The notes: a model not told the origin generated them from the sequence alone. A stretch of 64,000 bases of DNA from Rheinheimera lutimaris (GCF_013283795.1 NZ_JABSOD010000006.1:124001-188000); one strand, 5' to 3'; positions 10,378-19,420 are shown, counted from the stretch's first letter. Numbers and translations are program-made.

Positions 10378-11046
10378 ATGGCCATTGATGCCAGCGGAGT
10401 AAAAATTGAAGATCGGCCGTTTGCTCAGGTTCGTGAAGAAGCTATCGATCAGCTGATTATGAATTACAGCCATGGCATTATTTCGGCAGAAGCCTTTGAG
10501 CGGCGGCTGGATATAGCAACTGATGCAAAAAGCCATCAAGAGCTGATAGACGTTGTCGCCGATTTAACCTTGCTGCCGGACAACCAATACCAACAGCAGC
10601 GCCAGCGCAACTTTTCACCACGTTATCAGGCCGGCAATGATAACCGTAATGAAAAAATGTTGTGTGTGCTGTCTTCAAATCAACAGCGCGGCCAATGGCT
10701 GGTACCCGGCGAAATACACATCACCAATATTGTTGGTTCAGTAGAACTGGATTTCTCTGAAGCTGTTTTTCAGCACCAACACATTGTTATTAAAGTGCAT
10801 AATTGGCTTGGCAGCCTGAATATTCTGGTGCCGCCGCAGGTTAACGTGGTGTCGAATATGACGAATGTCGTCAGTAGCTGCGATAACCAGGCGACAGCTT
10901 TGGGCGATCGTCAGGCGCCGCAGATTGTTATCGAGGGCTACTCCATCCTCGGTTCGCTTGAGATAAACCTGAAACGTACTATGAAAGAAAAATTCAATGA
11001 TTTTGCCAACCAGTGCCGGTCAATGTTTGGTTTAAATAAACCGTGA
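10378..11046 (+). CDS. DUF1707 / LiaF-like domain protein
   Basis: The 222-residue protein has an N-terminal DUF1707/SHOCT-like segment (about residues 20-65, with AIDQLIMNYSHGIISAEAFERRL) and a C-terminal beta-rich domain. That domain resembles the cell-wall-active antibiotic response domain of LiaF (IVGSVELDFSEA, NWLGSLNILVPPQVNVVSNM, SILGSLEINL). No signal peptide or membrane segment is evident. LiaF proteins modulate envelope-stress signalling in Firmicutes; what the soluble proteobacterial versions do is unclear. GGGAGC precedes the ATG. It stands alone, with gaps of about 160 bp upstream and 120 bp downstream. Confidence 0.75.
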   Translation: MAIDASGVKIEDRPFAQVREEAIDQLIMNYSHGIISAEAFERRLDIATDAKSHQELIDVVADLTLLPDNQYQQQRQRNFSPRYQAGNDNRNEKMLCVLSSNQQRGQWLVPGEIHITNIVGSVELDFSEAVFQHQHIVIKVHNWLGSLNILVPPQVNVVSNMTNVVSSCDNQATALGDRQAPQIVIEGYSILGSLEINLKRTMKEKFNDFANQCRSMFGLNKP

Positions 11047-11166
11047 AGCTTGCTGAAATCTGAGTTTATTCCGGCCTGATATTAATGCGTCGGCCATTGT
11101 TCACTTTGCAAATAAAATCTATTAGCATCAAAGCTTTATCGCAATAACTAAAACAGGCAAAGCGGT

Positions 11167-11436
11167 ATGCAACAACAAAAACAACAGCGCATAAAAGACA
11201 TAGATAAGCAGATCATAAAAATCAGCCTTATCGAAACCCCCGGCAGTATTTTGTTTGGTGTAGGGCTGTACAGTAAGTTTGTTGTCACTGATACACCAAT
11301 ACTACCGTTTTTGCAGGATCAGGCAGTCGTTAACTCTATCATTGTTATCGGCGCCGCCATTATGCTGTGGGGCACTTATAAAATATTGATGCTCAAGCTG
11401 GAGAAATCCCGTTTGCAAAAAGCGGCAGGGGTTTAA
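11167..11436 (+). CDS. Small membrane protein, unknown function
   Basis: 89 residues with a charged, glutamine-rich N-terminus followed by two hydrophobic stretches (about 28-46 and 56-73) and a basic C-terminus, as in a two-pass inner-membrane protein. No family was recognised. It lies 4 bp upstream of the next small gene, so the two are probably co-expressed. Confidence 0.6.
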   Translation: MQQQKQQRIKDIDKQIIKISLIETPGSILFGVGLYSKFVVTDTPILPFLQDQAVVNSIIVIGAAIMLWGTYKILMLKLEKSRLQKAAGV

Positions 11437-11440
11437 CCAT

Positions 11441-11776
11441 ATGGCGCATATTGTAAAGCTTATCGCATTGGTCTTTGTTGTCAGCGCTCAAGCCGCTGAT
11501 ATTTCCGGTATTTGGAAGCATGCCGATAAACCGGCCTGGCTAAACATAAATATGCAAACCGGCCTTGTTACAGTGCAACGACATGATAATGCACCAGGCG
11601 CAGTAGGCCTGACGGTCATCAAAGATCTCAGCGCAGCAGCACCAATCTGGCATGGCAAAATGTACGCAGCAGAGGAGGGAGACTATATAGCGGTGTCGCT
11701 GGAGCTAAAAGATAATCAGACATTAATAGTCGTTGATTCCGATGTTGTTGAAATACTCAGATTAATAAGGCCGTAA
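11441..11776 (+). CDS. Secreted DUF2147-like small protein
   Basis: 111 residues with a short signal peptide (MAHIVKLIALVFVVSAQA, cleavage predicted after AQA). The mature part starts DISGIWKHADKPAWLNI, which recalls the opening of DUF2147-type periplasmic proteins (GxW...W), and ends in a beta-rich segment. AGGGG lies 9 bp before the ATG. The family assignment is tentative. Confidence 0.55.
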   Translation: MAHIVKLIALVFVVSAQAADISGIWKHADKPAWLNINMQTGLVTVQRHDNAPGAVGLTVIKDLSAAAPIWHGKMYAAEEGDYIAVSLELKDNQTLIVVDSDVVEILRLIRP

Positions 11777-11806
11777 GCAGAGCGGTTGTAGTGACAGGGA
11801 TAGCAG

Positions 11807-12232
11807 ATGCAGCAAATAACTATCAGCGATGATAAATCACGGCTGGATATTGACAAAATTCATCATTTTCTCAATACAGAAAGCACTTGGGCAAAAGGTA
11901 TTCCGCTCGATATTGTGCGGCGCAGCATTGATCATTCAGTATGTCTGGGGGCTTATATAGAAAACCGGCAAGTCGGTTTTTGCCGCATTATTACCGATCA
12001 GGCTACCTTTGCGAACTTGGTGGATGTTATTGTCTGGCCGGAGTATCGCGCTCAGGGTATCGCCAAAAAGTTAATGGCGGCAGTCCTGCAGCACCCAAGC
12101 GTAGCGACTGTGCGCCGTTTTACCCTGGCGACATCGAATGCCCACGGTTTATATGCCAAATACGGTTTTACCGCGCTAAATAAACCCGAGACGTTTATGG
12201 AGATTTACCGGCCTGATGTTTATACCAGTTAA
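11807..12232 (+). CDS. GNAT-family N-acetyltransferase
   Basis: 141 residues with a complete GNAT fold: IENRQVGFCRIITD (beta2-beta3), VDVIVWPEYRAQGIAKKLM (acetyl-CoA pyrophosphate loop, Q/R-x-x-G-x-G/A type) and the C-terminal NAHGLYAKYGF motif. Domains of this form acetylate small amines or antibiotics, but the substrate cannot be read from the sequence. It lies 9 bp upstream of the FosA-like gene, so both are probably in one small operon. Confidence 0.8.
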   Translation: MQQITISDDKSRLDIDKIHHFLNTESTWAKGIPLDIVRRSIDHSVCLGAYIENRQVGFCRIITDQATFANLVDVIVWPEYRAQGIAKKLMAAVLQHPSVATVRRFTLATSNAHGLYAKYGFTALNKPETFMEIYRPDVYTS

Positions 12233-12241
12233 AAAATTATT

Positions 12242-12640
12242 ATGCTGCAGGGCTTAAACCATATCACCATTGCTGTTAGTGACTTAGAACGCTCGCTGGC
12301 GTTTTACACTGAGCTGCTTGGTATGAAAGCGCATGTGCGTTGGGATGCCGGTGCCTATCTCAGCCTTGGTGATGTCTGGTTTTGTTTATCCTGCGATAAG
12401 CCTGCACCAAGCCTTGATTATTCCCATATTGCTTTAGATATCGCAGAGCAGGATTTCTCTGTCTTTGCAGAAAAACTGCGGCAGGCAGCGGTACCGGAGT
12501 GGCAGCAAAACAGCAGTGAAGGGCAGTCGGTTTATTTTCTCGACCCGGACGGGCATAAGCTGGAAGCCCATTGTGGTAATTTGCAAACACGGTTAGATGC
12601 ACTGAAAAATAAGCCATATTCAGGCTTAATATGGTTATGA
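12242..12640 (+). CDS. fosA: FosA-like glutathione transferase (fosfomycin resistance family)
   Basis: 132-residue vicinal-oxygen-chelate protein very like FosA, the Mn2+/K+-dependent enzyme that opens the fosfomycin epoxide with glutathione. The metal ligands are in place: His7 (GLNHITIAV), His62 (DYSHIA) and Glu108 (GHKLEAH). Thr9, the SSEGQSVYFLD K+-loop and Arg117 are conserved. The lysine found at this loop in FosA (Lys90 of the Pseudomonas enzyme) is Gln88 here, which may weaken fosfomycin binding. No good ribosome-binding site precedes the ATG; coupling to the upstream GNAT gene is likely. It could act on another electrophile. Confidence 0.8.
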   Translation: MLQGLNHITIAVSDLERSLAFYTELLGMKAHVRWDAGAYLSLGDVWFCLSCDKPAPSLDYSHIALDIAEQDFSVFAEKLRQAAVPEWQQNSSEGQSVYFLDPDGHKLEAHCGNLQTRLDALKNKPYSGLIWL

Positions 12641-12709
12641 GTACTAAAAGAAGTATCGACAACAAGCGCTGATTGTCGCTGAATTAATAAACCCAAAGGA
12701 ATGAATAAC

Positions 12710-13132
12710 GTGCAAGATTCAATATCTAAAGCTTCGCTGCTGGCGTCAGCTTTGTTGTTATCGGCCTGTGCCACTAAGCCTGCAGCGCCGCAGCCGGTGG
12801 TGCAAGCAGTTGCACAAAGCCCTGCGCCGGCGAAGGTTATTAAGAAAACGGTATACACCGGCCAACCTTATACGCCGCAGTTATGGTCCGGCCATAAAGT
12901 GCTTAAATTGCCTGTAGAGCAGTGTGCTGCTAAAGGTAAGGCTGTACTTGAAACTATGCAGTTTGGTTCTGTGGTGCAAAATGGCAATTATGTATACGGT
13001 AACTATCTGCAAAACCGTGTCGCGGTTAAATGTGTGGCGCTCGATAGCGGCAGCTTTTTGTATGTTGCAGTAGCGGGCAAGCAGAAAGAAATAGTAGAAC
13101 AGCTGCGTAACGAAGTTGTCCGGCAGTTTTAA
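12710..13132 (+). CDS. Small lipoprotein, unknown function
   Basis: 140 residues from a GTG start at 12710. An in-frame ATG at 12701 is only 1 bp from the AAAGGA, while the GTG is 9 bp away, so the GTG is preferred. The signal ends in LLSACATK, a lipobox with Cys at about position 20, followed by a proline/alanine-rich linker. A C-terminal domain of about 80 residues contains two cysteines (EQCAAK, VKCVAL) that could form a disulfide. No family was recognised. Confidence 0.65.
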   Translation: MQDSISKASLLASALLLSACATKPAAPQPVVQAVAQSPAPAKVIKKTVYTGQPYTPQLWSGHKVLKLPVEQCAAKGKAVLETMQFGSVVQNGNYVYGNYLQNRVAVKCVALDSGSFLYVAVAGKQKEIVEQLRNEVVRQF

Positions 13133-13180
13133 ATATTGGCCCGGTGCTTTTACATTACCACCTGAAACGCGGAGACTAAC

Positions 13181-13636
13181 GTGAGCTTACTTAAACAAAA
13201 CACGCTATACGCCGCCACGCTATGCACGATGCTGGCGCTGTTTTTATTGTTATCCGGTTGCACGGTAAAACTGATTAGCAGCTATGATGAAAAAACCGAC
13301 AATGCGGTAAGCGCGCTGCAAAAAGATATAACGCTGTTTTTTATCACGGTGCAAAGCCAGGCCGGGTTGCCGGAGTGTGTTTACAGCAACCATCTTGGTT
13401 TTTATCAGCAGGCCAATGTCGATTTGAGCGCTATAGCGGTGCGAACTAAAGCTATTGCGGCTAATGATATAACCGTTGAGCAGGTCGCGCTGTTGCAAGA
13501 TAGCTTAAGTATGTTAGAGCAATTACATCAACTGGGTTGTTTTTCGCCCGCTCAGGTGGCCAGCCTGCGTAGCAGTTTCGACAGCAGTATTACAGCCATT
13601 TTAAAACTTGAACTGGCGAAAAAGCGCGGCCAATAA
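13181..13636 (+). CDS. Small lipoprotein, unknown function
   Basis: 151 residues from a GTG start preceded by CGGAG. The hydrophobic signal ends LLLSGCTVKL, a lipobox. The mature part is helical, with cysteines in LPECVY and LGCFSP. It lies 22 bp before the next gene, so the two probably form a pair. No family was recognised. Confidence 0.65.
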   Translation: MSLLKQNTLYAATLCTMLALFLLLSGCTVKLISSYDEKTDNAVSALQKDITLFFITVQSQAGLPECVYSNHLGFYQQANVDLSAIAVRTKAIAANDITVEQVALLQDSLSMLEQLHQLGCFSPAQVASLRSSFDSSITAILKLELAKKRGQ

Positions 13637-13658
13637 CCGGTTAGATAAAGGAAATAGC

Positions 13659-13988
13659 ATGAGCTTAAATGTGGCAGAGTTAACTGCCGGAATGCTGCAG
13701 GCGTTCAACAGTGAGCTGGCAGATAAATGGCCGGATATTAAAGACTATGCTGCCGTTGAGGCAAAAAAGCTGGCCGAAAACCTGGTACTGATAGAGCGCA
13801 TGCAACTGGCCGGAGATATTACGCCACAGCAAGCCAGGCTTCATCATCAGATCCAGCGCAATGCCACGCGCACTGTATTGCTTACTGTTACGGGGCTTAG
13901 CCGTGTGGCGGTAGAGCAAGCGATAAATGCGGCGATGGATGCGCTCAGAGACAGCGTCAACGGTGCGTTGAATTTCAGCTTACTTTAA
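13659..13988 (+). CDS. Small helical protein, unknown function
   Basis: 109 residues from the ATG at 13659, chosen because AAAGGA sits 6 bp upstream; a longer in-frame ORF begins inside the preceding gene. The sequence is almost entirely amphipathic helix with no signal peptide. The C-terminal half (RTVLLTVTGLSRVAVEQAINAAMDAL) is more hydrophobic, as in some phage-associated or membrane-interacting small proteins. It probably acts with the lipoprotein gene just upstream. Confidence 0.6.
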   Translation: MSLNVAELTAGMLQAFNSELADKWPDIKDYAAVEAKKLAENLVLIERMQLAGDITPQQARLHHQIQRNATRTVLLTVTGLSRVAVEQAINAAMDALRDSVNGALNFSLL

Positions 13989-14021
13989 CAAATTCATTCA
14001 GTACTTTATCCGGGAGTAAAT

Positions 14022-14108
14022 ATGTATCAGGGTGCCTGTTTGATACCTAAGATCGTAACCGTTTGTTTTGTTATTTATTTCAGCATCAATTGCATACAAC
14101 TAAATTAG
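14022..14108 (+). CDS. Possible 28-residue small protein
   Basis: A short ORF with GGGAG 7 bp before its ATG encodes 28 residues whose C-terminal two-thirds (KIVTVCFVIYFSINCIQ) are strongly hydrophobic, as in one-pass membrane peptides. It fills part of the 190-bp gap before the next gene. The only evidence is the ribosome-binding site and composition, so it may be noise. Confidence 0.25.
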   Translation: MYQGACLIPKIVTVCFVIYFSINCIQLN

Positions 14109-14180
14109 CAGCTATAAAAGAACTACTCACTGAGTATTTAAGTTGTTAAGGTAGTAATACTGCTGTCATGGAGATGCAAA

Positions 14181-14699
14181 ATGATAATAATGCGATGGAT
14201 CCTGCTGCTGTGCTTTAGTTTAATATCATTGCCACTGTTGGCAAAAACCGGCATCAGTTTTAATACTGAACAGAACAAACTCTGTTGGCGCATGATAGAA
14301 CAAAAAGCAGCGGGCCATTGTCGGCTACATTTTAGCGGTGGAGCGGCGCCAGCCGGCAATAATTTTGCTGATCGCGATGTGATATCCCGTGCATTCAGTG
14401 ATTACCTTTCAGTGCGTAAAGATTTTCCAACCTCTTTTCAGCAGATAGAATTTGCACTGCAGTTTTTTTACTACAGCTTAGAACGCTTTGCGGTACGTGA
14501 CAGTCTGAACTTTATCCGCAGCAATGATGGTACCATTCAGCTGAGTATGAGTATCCGTACCTCTGCTACTGGCGGTTACAGCTTTGTATTGGCCGATACC
14601 GACGCTCAGATCCGGCAAATAATGGCTACGCTGCAAAATGATAACGCGGCAAAAGCCAGCAATTATTATCGCACTATCGGCAAATTGTTTGCTGACTAA
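14181..14699 (+). CDS. Secreted protein, unknown function
   Basis: 172 residues with a clear signal peptide (MIIMRWILLLCFSLISLPLLA, cleavage after LLA). GGAG lies 7 bp before the ATG. The mature protein has a cysteine pair near its start (KLCWR, GHCRLHF) and an alpha/beta C-terminal half (DSLNFIRSNDGTIQLSMSI). No family was recognised. It is followed by a hairpin terminator shared with the convergent phoD gene. Confidence 0.65.
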   Translation: MIIMRWILLLCFSLISLPLLAKTGISFNTEQNKLCWRMIEQKAAGHCRLHFSGGAAPAGNNFADRDVISRAFSDYLSVRKDFPTSFQQIEFALQFFYYSLERFAVRDSLNFIRSNDGTIQLSMSIRTSATGGYSFVLADTDAQIRQIMATLQNDNAAKASNYYRTIGKLFAD

Positions 14700-14718
14700 G
14701 CCTTGGCTCAACAGCATT

Positions 14719-14749
14719 AAACAAGCCGGTGTTAAATACCGGCTTGTTT
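14719..14749. terminator. Bidirectional hairpin terminator
   Basis: AAACAAGCCGGT and ACCGGCTTGTTT form a 12-bp perfect stem with a 7-nt loop between two convergent genes. A/T-rich arm ends allow termination in both directions. Confidence 0.85.
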
Positions 14750-14760
14750 GTTTTACGTCA

Positions 14761-16539
14761 TCAATTACTTAAGGTTAACCTTGGCGCTGTGTCGTTGAAG
14801 ACTACTGTAGCCCGCTGTTGCCGCTGCGGTAACAGCGCTGCCGTGCTGTGTTTTATGCCATCAACGTAGAACCAGTCGCAGTGCAGCTCTGTTTGGCTGA
14901 AGGTTAGCAACATAAAACCTCTGTCGTACAAATTGGCATATTGCAGCGCCGGCACTAATTGCACTAAGCCGGCTTCAGTTGCCGCGGCGGCCTCTCTGTC
15001 AGGCAGATTAATATATTGCTCAAGCCCTGGCGAGGTTACCGACGAAGTGGCCAGCTCAACGCCAACTGCAGTATCGTCGCTAAGGTTCAGGTTGCTGGCC
15101 CAGCTGTTATGGGTATCGCCGGCCAGTACCACCAGCTTTTTACCTTGAGCCAGCGCGTGGGCAAGGATTTGTTCGCGCTCGGCCGTGTAACCATCCCAGG
15201 CATCCAGGTTGTAAGGAATAGCCGGCAGTTGCAGCAAAGCGACAACCTCCGGTGTCAGCCGTTGCTGGTTCGCTTGTAAGTAGGCCAGTTCATTGGCTGT
15301 CAGTGTCGGGTCGCCGGCTTGGGCCCGTGCCGCCAGTTGCGCCAGCGCTGCCAACTCTGCAAAGTCATTAATGCTCAGTTGTTGCAGTGCTATGGCTGCC
15401 GGCAGCTGCATACGGCCCATTAATACCTGTTGCCCTAACACCTGCCATTTGCTGTCTGACTGTTGCAGTTTATCCAGCAGCCATTGTAATTGCTCAGTAC
15501 CAAGCAGGGTGCGGTTGGGTTGATTAAGATCACTGCTAAAGCGGGCGGCATCTAACTGGCCGCTTACCGGGTCAATATAATCAGCATATGCCAGTTGCTC
15601 GTCACGGCCGATAACGCGGGTATCCAGCATTAACAAGTCAACCAGAGAGCCAAAGCGGAACTGGCGATAGATAATTTCCTCGTCGCTGGCACTGACAGGG
15701 CGAATCGGCATCCATTCAAAATAAGCCCGCAGTGCCGCTAATTTACGCGCGGTAAAGTCGCCTTCATCGCTTTGATGGTTTTCAGCACCATCGCGCCAGG
15801 TGTCGTTGGTAATTTCATGGTCGTCCCACACGGCAATAAAAGGCGCGGCGGCGTGTATTTGCTGCAGCTGGGTATCGGTGCGGTATTGGGCATAACGCCG
15901 GCGATAGTCGCTAAGGCTGAGTATTTCGTTGTCCGGCTGCACCACGCGATTAAGCGCAGCCGCATCTTCAGAGGCATAGCCGTCGGCAGCATATTCATAG
16001 ATGTAATCGCCAAGGTGAAGGGCGGCATCTAAATCAGTGATTTCTGCCGCTTTAGCATAAACATGAAAATAACCGGCCGGATAATTTGAGCAGGAAAATA
16101 CCGCCAATTTCACGGAGCTGACATCGCCTTGCGGCAGGGTTTTGCCGCGGCCAACCGGTGAGATAACCGTACCGGCGATAAAGCGGTAAAAATACTCTGT
16201 GCCGGCGCTTAGATCACGCACGTCTATTTTTATGGTGTAATCGCTGTCTGCCGAGGTTTGCGTGTCGCCACTGCGCACCAGGTTGGCAAAACCGGCGTCT
16301 GTCGCTACCTGCCACGTTACCGGCACTTGCTCAGCATCGGCGCTGATTCTGGTCCAGAGAATTAACGCATCAGTGCCGGGATCGCCACTGGCGACGCCAT
16401 GTAAAAACTGGACGCGGTACGGCAGCGGCTGTGGCGCGCGGGTGTCACTGCTGCAGCCTAACAGGCTGGTTGATATCACCACGCTGCCAAAGCCGGCAGC
16501 GGAAGCTTTAATAAAATCACGTCGGGTAAGGGTTGGCAT
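14761..16539 (-). CDS. phoD: PhoD-family alkaline phosphatase, Tat-exported
   Basis: The 592-residue protein starts with a twin-arginine signal (TRRDFIKASAAGFG...LLGCSS). The Cys at the end of the signal could make it a Tat lipoprotein. The metallophosphoesterase core shows the metal-binding segments in order: FSCSNYPAGYF, LHLGDYIYEYA, WDDHEITNDTW and VLAGDTHNSWA. PhoD enzymes hydrolyse phosphomono- and diesters outside the cytoplasm and usually bind Ca2+ and Fe3+. GGAG is 7 bp before the ATG. No Pho box was recognised upstream. It is convergent with the preceding small secreted-protein gene. Confidence 0.92.
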   Translation of the reverse strand: MPTLTRRDFIKASAAGFGSVVISTSLLGCSSDTRAPQPLPYRVQFLHGVASGDPGTDALILWTRISADAEQVPVTWQVATDAGFANLVRSGDTQTSADSDYTIKIDVRDLSAGTEYFYRFIAGTVISPVGRGKTLPQGDVSSVKLAVFSCSNYPAGYFHVYAKAAEITDLDAALHLGDYIYEYAADGYASEDAAALNRVVQPDNEILSLSDYRRRYAQYRTDTQLQQIHAAAPFIAVWDDHEITNDTWRDGAENHQSDEGDFTARKLAALRAYFEWMPIRPVSASDEEIIYRQFRFGSLVDLLMLDTRVIGRDEQLAYADYIDPVSGQLDAARFSSDLNQPNRTLLGTEQLQWLLDKLQQSDSKWQVLGQQVLMGRMQLPAAIALQQLSINDFAELAALAQLAARAQAGDPTLTANELAYLQANQQRLTPEVVALLQLPAIPYNLDAWDGYTAEREQILAHALAQGKKLVVLAGDTHNSWASNLNLSDDTAVGVELATSSVTSPGLEQYINLPDREAAAATEAGLVQLVPALQYANLYDRGFMLLTFSQTELHCDWFYVDGIKHSTAALLPQRQQRATVVFNDTAPRLTLSN

Positions 16540-16720
16540 TATTATTCTCCGTAAATATCCGGCGCCAGCTAACCAAACTTAGATGACGTTTGTGTGAAGA
16601 AATAATAATCGTCGTGTTACATCAGGCTGTTGCAGCATGGCTGGAGAAAAAACTACTGACACACTTTGTCAGTAGCATGGGGTAAACTGCAGTACCTGCC
16701 ACCGCTTAACAGTAAATACA

Positions 16721-17416
16721 ATGGATAAAACCGCACGGTTATTTCGTTTAATGGACAAGTTACGCCATTACCGACACCCGGTAACGGCAGCGGTGCTGGC
16801 AGAGCAATTACAGGTGTCGGTACGTACGGTATATCGCGATATTCAAACGTTGATCACCCTCGGGGCTGGCATCGACGGAGAAGCCGGTATTGGTTATATC
16901 CTCAGAAGCGGCTTTTTTCTGCCGCCCTTGATGTTTGACGAAGCCGAGCTGGAGGCGTTGGCATTAGGTTTACGTTGGGTTGAAGGTCAGGGCGACGATG
17001 AATTGGTTGCCGCGGCCCGCAATGTGTTGGCAAAAGTAGCCGCATCGGCACCAACCGATTTACGTGACCGGATCCATGATATCGGGCTGCTGGCTTTTCC
17101 GGCCCGCGATGATAAAGGGGCGGCGTTTTTGCGCCAGGTGCGGGAGGCCATCCGCCGTGAGCGCAGGTTGCAAATCAGCTATATCCGCGAAGACGGCACC
17201 GCCAGTGAGCGTATGGTATGGCCGATTATGCTGGCGTTTTTCGATCGCAGCCGTATGCTGGTTGCCTGGTGTGAACTGCGCAATCAGTTTCGCCATTTCC
17301 GGCTGGACCGGATTGGCCAACTTGTCGTAGCTAAAGAGTGCTATCCGCGCCGGCGTATGCAGCTTACCCGTGAATGGCGGCTGGAAATGAAACATCAACA
17401 TCAGGGGGCATCCTAA
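16721..17416 (+). CDS. YafY-type HTH/WYL transcriptional regulator
   Basis: 231 residues. An N-terminal HTH_11 DNA-binding domain (residues about 5-60, [19 protein letters not shown]) is followed by a WYL-type ligand-sensing domain (about 140-215, [24 protein letters not shown]). The third WYL position is Phe-rich ([16 protein letters not shown]), as in the YafY subgroup. Its stop overlaps the msrB start by one base (TAATG), so it may regulate and be co-translated with msrB. The ligand is unknown. Confidence 0.85.
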   Translation: MDKTARLFRLMDKLRHYRHPVTAAVLAEQLQVSVRTVYRDIQTLITLGAGIDGEAGIGYILRSGFFLPPLMFDEAELEALALGLRWVEGQGDDELVAAARNVLAKVAASAPTDLRDRIHDIGLLAFPARDDKGAAFLRQVREAIRRERRLQISYIREDGTASERMVWPIMLAFFDRSRMLVAWCELRNQFRHFRLDRIGQLVVAKECYPRRRMQLTREWRLEMKHQHQGAS

Positions 17417-17826
17417 TGAAATCAACCGGACAACTTACGGAACAACTTACCGAACAACAATGGCGTGAACGCTTAACCGACGAGCAATACCGTGTCACCC
17501 GGCTTAAGGGCACCGAGCATCCGTTTAGCGGCGAGTTGCTGCATAACGAACAAACCGGCACTTATCACTGTGTCTGTTGCGGTGCAGAGCTGTTTAGCTC
17601 GACAACCAAATTTGATGCCGGTTGCGGCTGGCCCAGTTTTTATCAGGCAGTAGAGGGCAGGGTAAAATACCAGAAAGACAGCAGCCACGGCATGATCCGC
17701 ACCGAAATCCTCTGTGCCAACTGTGACGCCCATTTGGGTCATGTGTTTGATGATGGCCCGGCACCCACCGGCCAGCGTTATTGCGTTAACTCAGTGTCGT
17801 TAAGCTTTAACGGCAAGGCAGAATAA
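17416..17826 (+). CDS. msrB: Peptide-methionine (R)-S-oxide reductase
   Basis: Repairs the R-epimer of methionine sulfoxide in proteins using thioredoxin. The start at 17416 (MKSTGQ, 136 residues) is favoured by GGGGG just upstream and by family length. Zn-binding CxxC pairs are at Cys52/55 and Cys100/103, and the catalytic cysteine is Cys123 in [20 protein letters not shown] is the substrate-binding signature. In E. coli msrB neighbours yeaC and gapA; here a GAPDH gene follows at 17955 and yeaC at 22725, a loosened version of that neighbourhood. Confidence 0.95.
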   Translation: MKSTGQLTEQLTEQQWRERLTDEQYRVTRLKGTEHPFSGELLHNEQTGTYHCVCCGAELFSSTTKFDAGCGWPSFYQAVEGRVKYQKDSSHGMIRTEILCANCDAHLGHVFDDGPAPTGQRYCVNSVSLSFNGKAE

Positions 17827-17840
17827 AATTGTTGTAACTG

Positions 17841-17870
17841 TTGTCGTAGGCTTTCAACTTCTATTACAAT
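17841..17870 (+). promoter_or_regulatory. Probable sigma-70 promoter of the long GAPDH gene
   Basis: TTGTCG (17841-17846) and TACAAT (17865-17870) are separated by 18 bp in the msrB-GAPDH gap, leaving a leader of about 80 nt before the start codon at 17955. Confidence 0.45.
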
Positions 17871-17954
17871 ACGCGCCGTTGGAGCAACAGCGGCGCAGAC
17901 CGTGCTTTAGCATCACCGATTAATTCATTTTACTGAAGTAAAAGGCCTCTACAC

Positions 17955-19406
17955 ATGACCCTATCGCACGCAGAGCAGTACCAGAAAAGCTGGCAGGAAC
18001 GCCAGGAATACGCCGAAAACATGCAGCCCATTATCGGCCGCTTATATCGTAACAAAGGGATTGAAGTGGTGGTGTATGGTCGTCCGCTGGTAAATGCTAC
18101 CACTATCGACATTATCAAAGCCCACAAGAGTGTTGAACGCTTTGAAGGCCAAAAGCTGCGCCTGCGCGAGAGTTTTCCGGTACTGGAAGCCATCAGCAAA
18201 ATGAATTTAGCGCCGGGCCGCGTCGATATCGGCAAGCTGGCATACGGCTATATTTATAAAAATGCGGCTAACGGCACTGAGCTGGAGCAGTATTTAGCGC
18301 GTGAACTGGCGGAACTACTGGATCATGAAGATCAGGTAAAACCGGTAGACGTGGTGTTATACGGTTTTGGCCGCATTGGTCGTTTGTTAGCCCGCTTAAT
18401 GCTGGAACGCTCCGGCCCTAGCAGCAAACTGCGGTTACGTGCCATCGTGGTGCGTGGCGGCAAAAAAGGTGACCTGGAAAAACGCGCCAGCTTACTGCGT
18501 CGTGATTCTATTCACGGCCCTTTTAACGGCAGCATCACCGTAGATGAAGAAAACCAGGGCATTAAAGCCAACGGTACCTTTATCAAAGTCATCTATGCCA
18601 ACTCACCGGAACTGGTCGATTACACCCAATACGGCATCAGCGATGCGCTGGTGGTAGATAACACCGGTATCTGGAAAGACGACAAAGAGCTGAGCATCCA
18701 CTTTAAGAGCAAAGGTTCAGCTAAGGTGCTGTTAACTGCGCCGGCCAAAGGCGATGTGCCGAATATCGTGTATGGTGTAAACCAGCATATGATTTTAGCG
18801 GAGCATAAAATTGTTTCGGCCGCCAGCTGCACCACCAATGCGATTACCCCGGTATTAAAGGCGTTGGAAGATGAGTTTGGCATCCGCAACGGCCACGTTG
18901 AAACCGTGCACTCGTACACCAACGATCAAAACCTGATTGATAACTTCCACAGTGCCGAGCGTCGTGGCCGTGCAGCACCGCTGAATATGGTATTAACCTC
19001 TACCGGTGCTGCCAGTGCCGTGGCCAAAGCCTTACCACAATTAAAAGGTAAGTTAACCGGTAATGCTATTCGTGTACCGACGCCCAACGTGTCGATGGCG
19101 ATTTTGTCACTGAATTTAAACCGCGAAACCAGCCGTGACGAGATGAACGATTTCCTGCAGCGCACCTCGCTGTTTTCAGAATTGCAGGATCAAATCGACT
19201 TTACCGCGTCCACCGAAATCGTGTCGTCAGATCTGGTCGGTTCACGCTACGCCGGTGTAGTCGACTCGCAAGCCACTATTGTTGATGGCGATCGCTGTGT
19301 GTTGTACGTATGGTATGACAACGAGTTTGGTTACAGCACCCAGGTTATCCGCGTTATGAACGACATGGCCGGCATTAAGTACCCGACACTGCCGGTAGCG
19401 CGTTAA
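17955..19406 (+). CDS. gap: Long-form glyceraldehyde-3-phosphate dehydrogenase
   Basis: 483 residues, about 150 longer than classical GAPDH. The first 130 residues form a helical extension of unknown role. The GAPDH fold then starts at VDVVLYGFGRIGRLLARL, with the catalytic Cys292 in SAASCTTNAITP, the HSYTNDQNLIDN substrate segment and the C-terminal WYDNEFGYS motif. This long type occurs beside the classical type in Shewanella, Vibrio and relatives. Whether it prefers NADP or works mainly in gluconeogenesis cannot be told from sequence. It is followed by a strong terminator and so is monocistronic. Confidence 0.9.
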   Translation: MTLSHAEQYQKSWQERQEYAENMQPIIGRLYRNKGIEVVVYGRPLVNATTIDIIKAHKSVERFEGQKLRLRESFPVLEAISKMNLAPGRVDIGKLAYGYIYKNAANGTELEQYLARELAELLDHEDQVKPVDVVLYGFGRIGRLLARLMLERSGPSSKLRLRAIVVRGGKKGDLEKRASLLRRDSIHGPFNGSITVDEENQGIKANGTFIKVIYANSPELVDYTQYGISDALVVDNTGIWKDDKELSIHFKSKGSAKVLLTAPAKGDVPNIVYGVNQHMILAEHKIVSAASCTTNAITPVLKALEDEFGIRNGHVETVHSYTNDQNLIDNFHSAERRGRAAPLNMVLTSTGAASAVAKALPQLKGKLTGNAIRVPTPNVSMAILSLNLNRETSRDEMNDFLQRTSLFSELQDQIDFTASTEIVSSDLVGSRYAGVVDSQATIVDGDRCVLYVWYDNEFGYSTQVIRVMNDMAGIKYPTLPVAR

Positions 19407-19420
19407 AACGTTACTTTACC

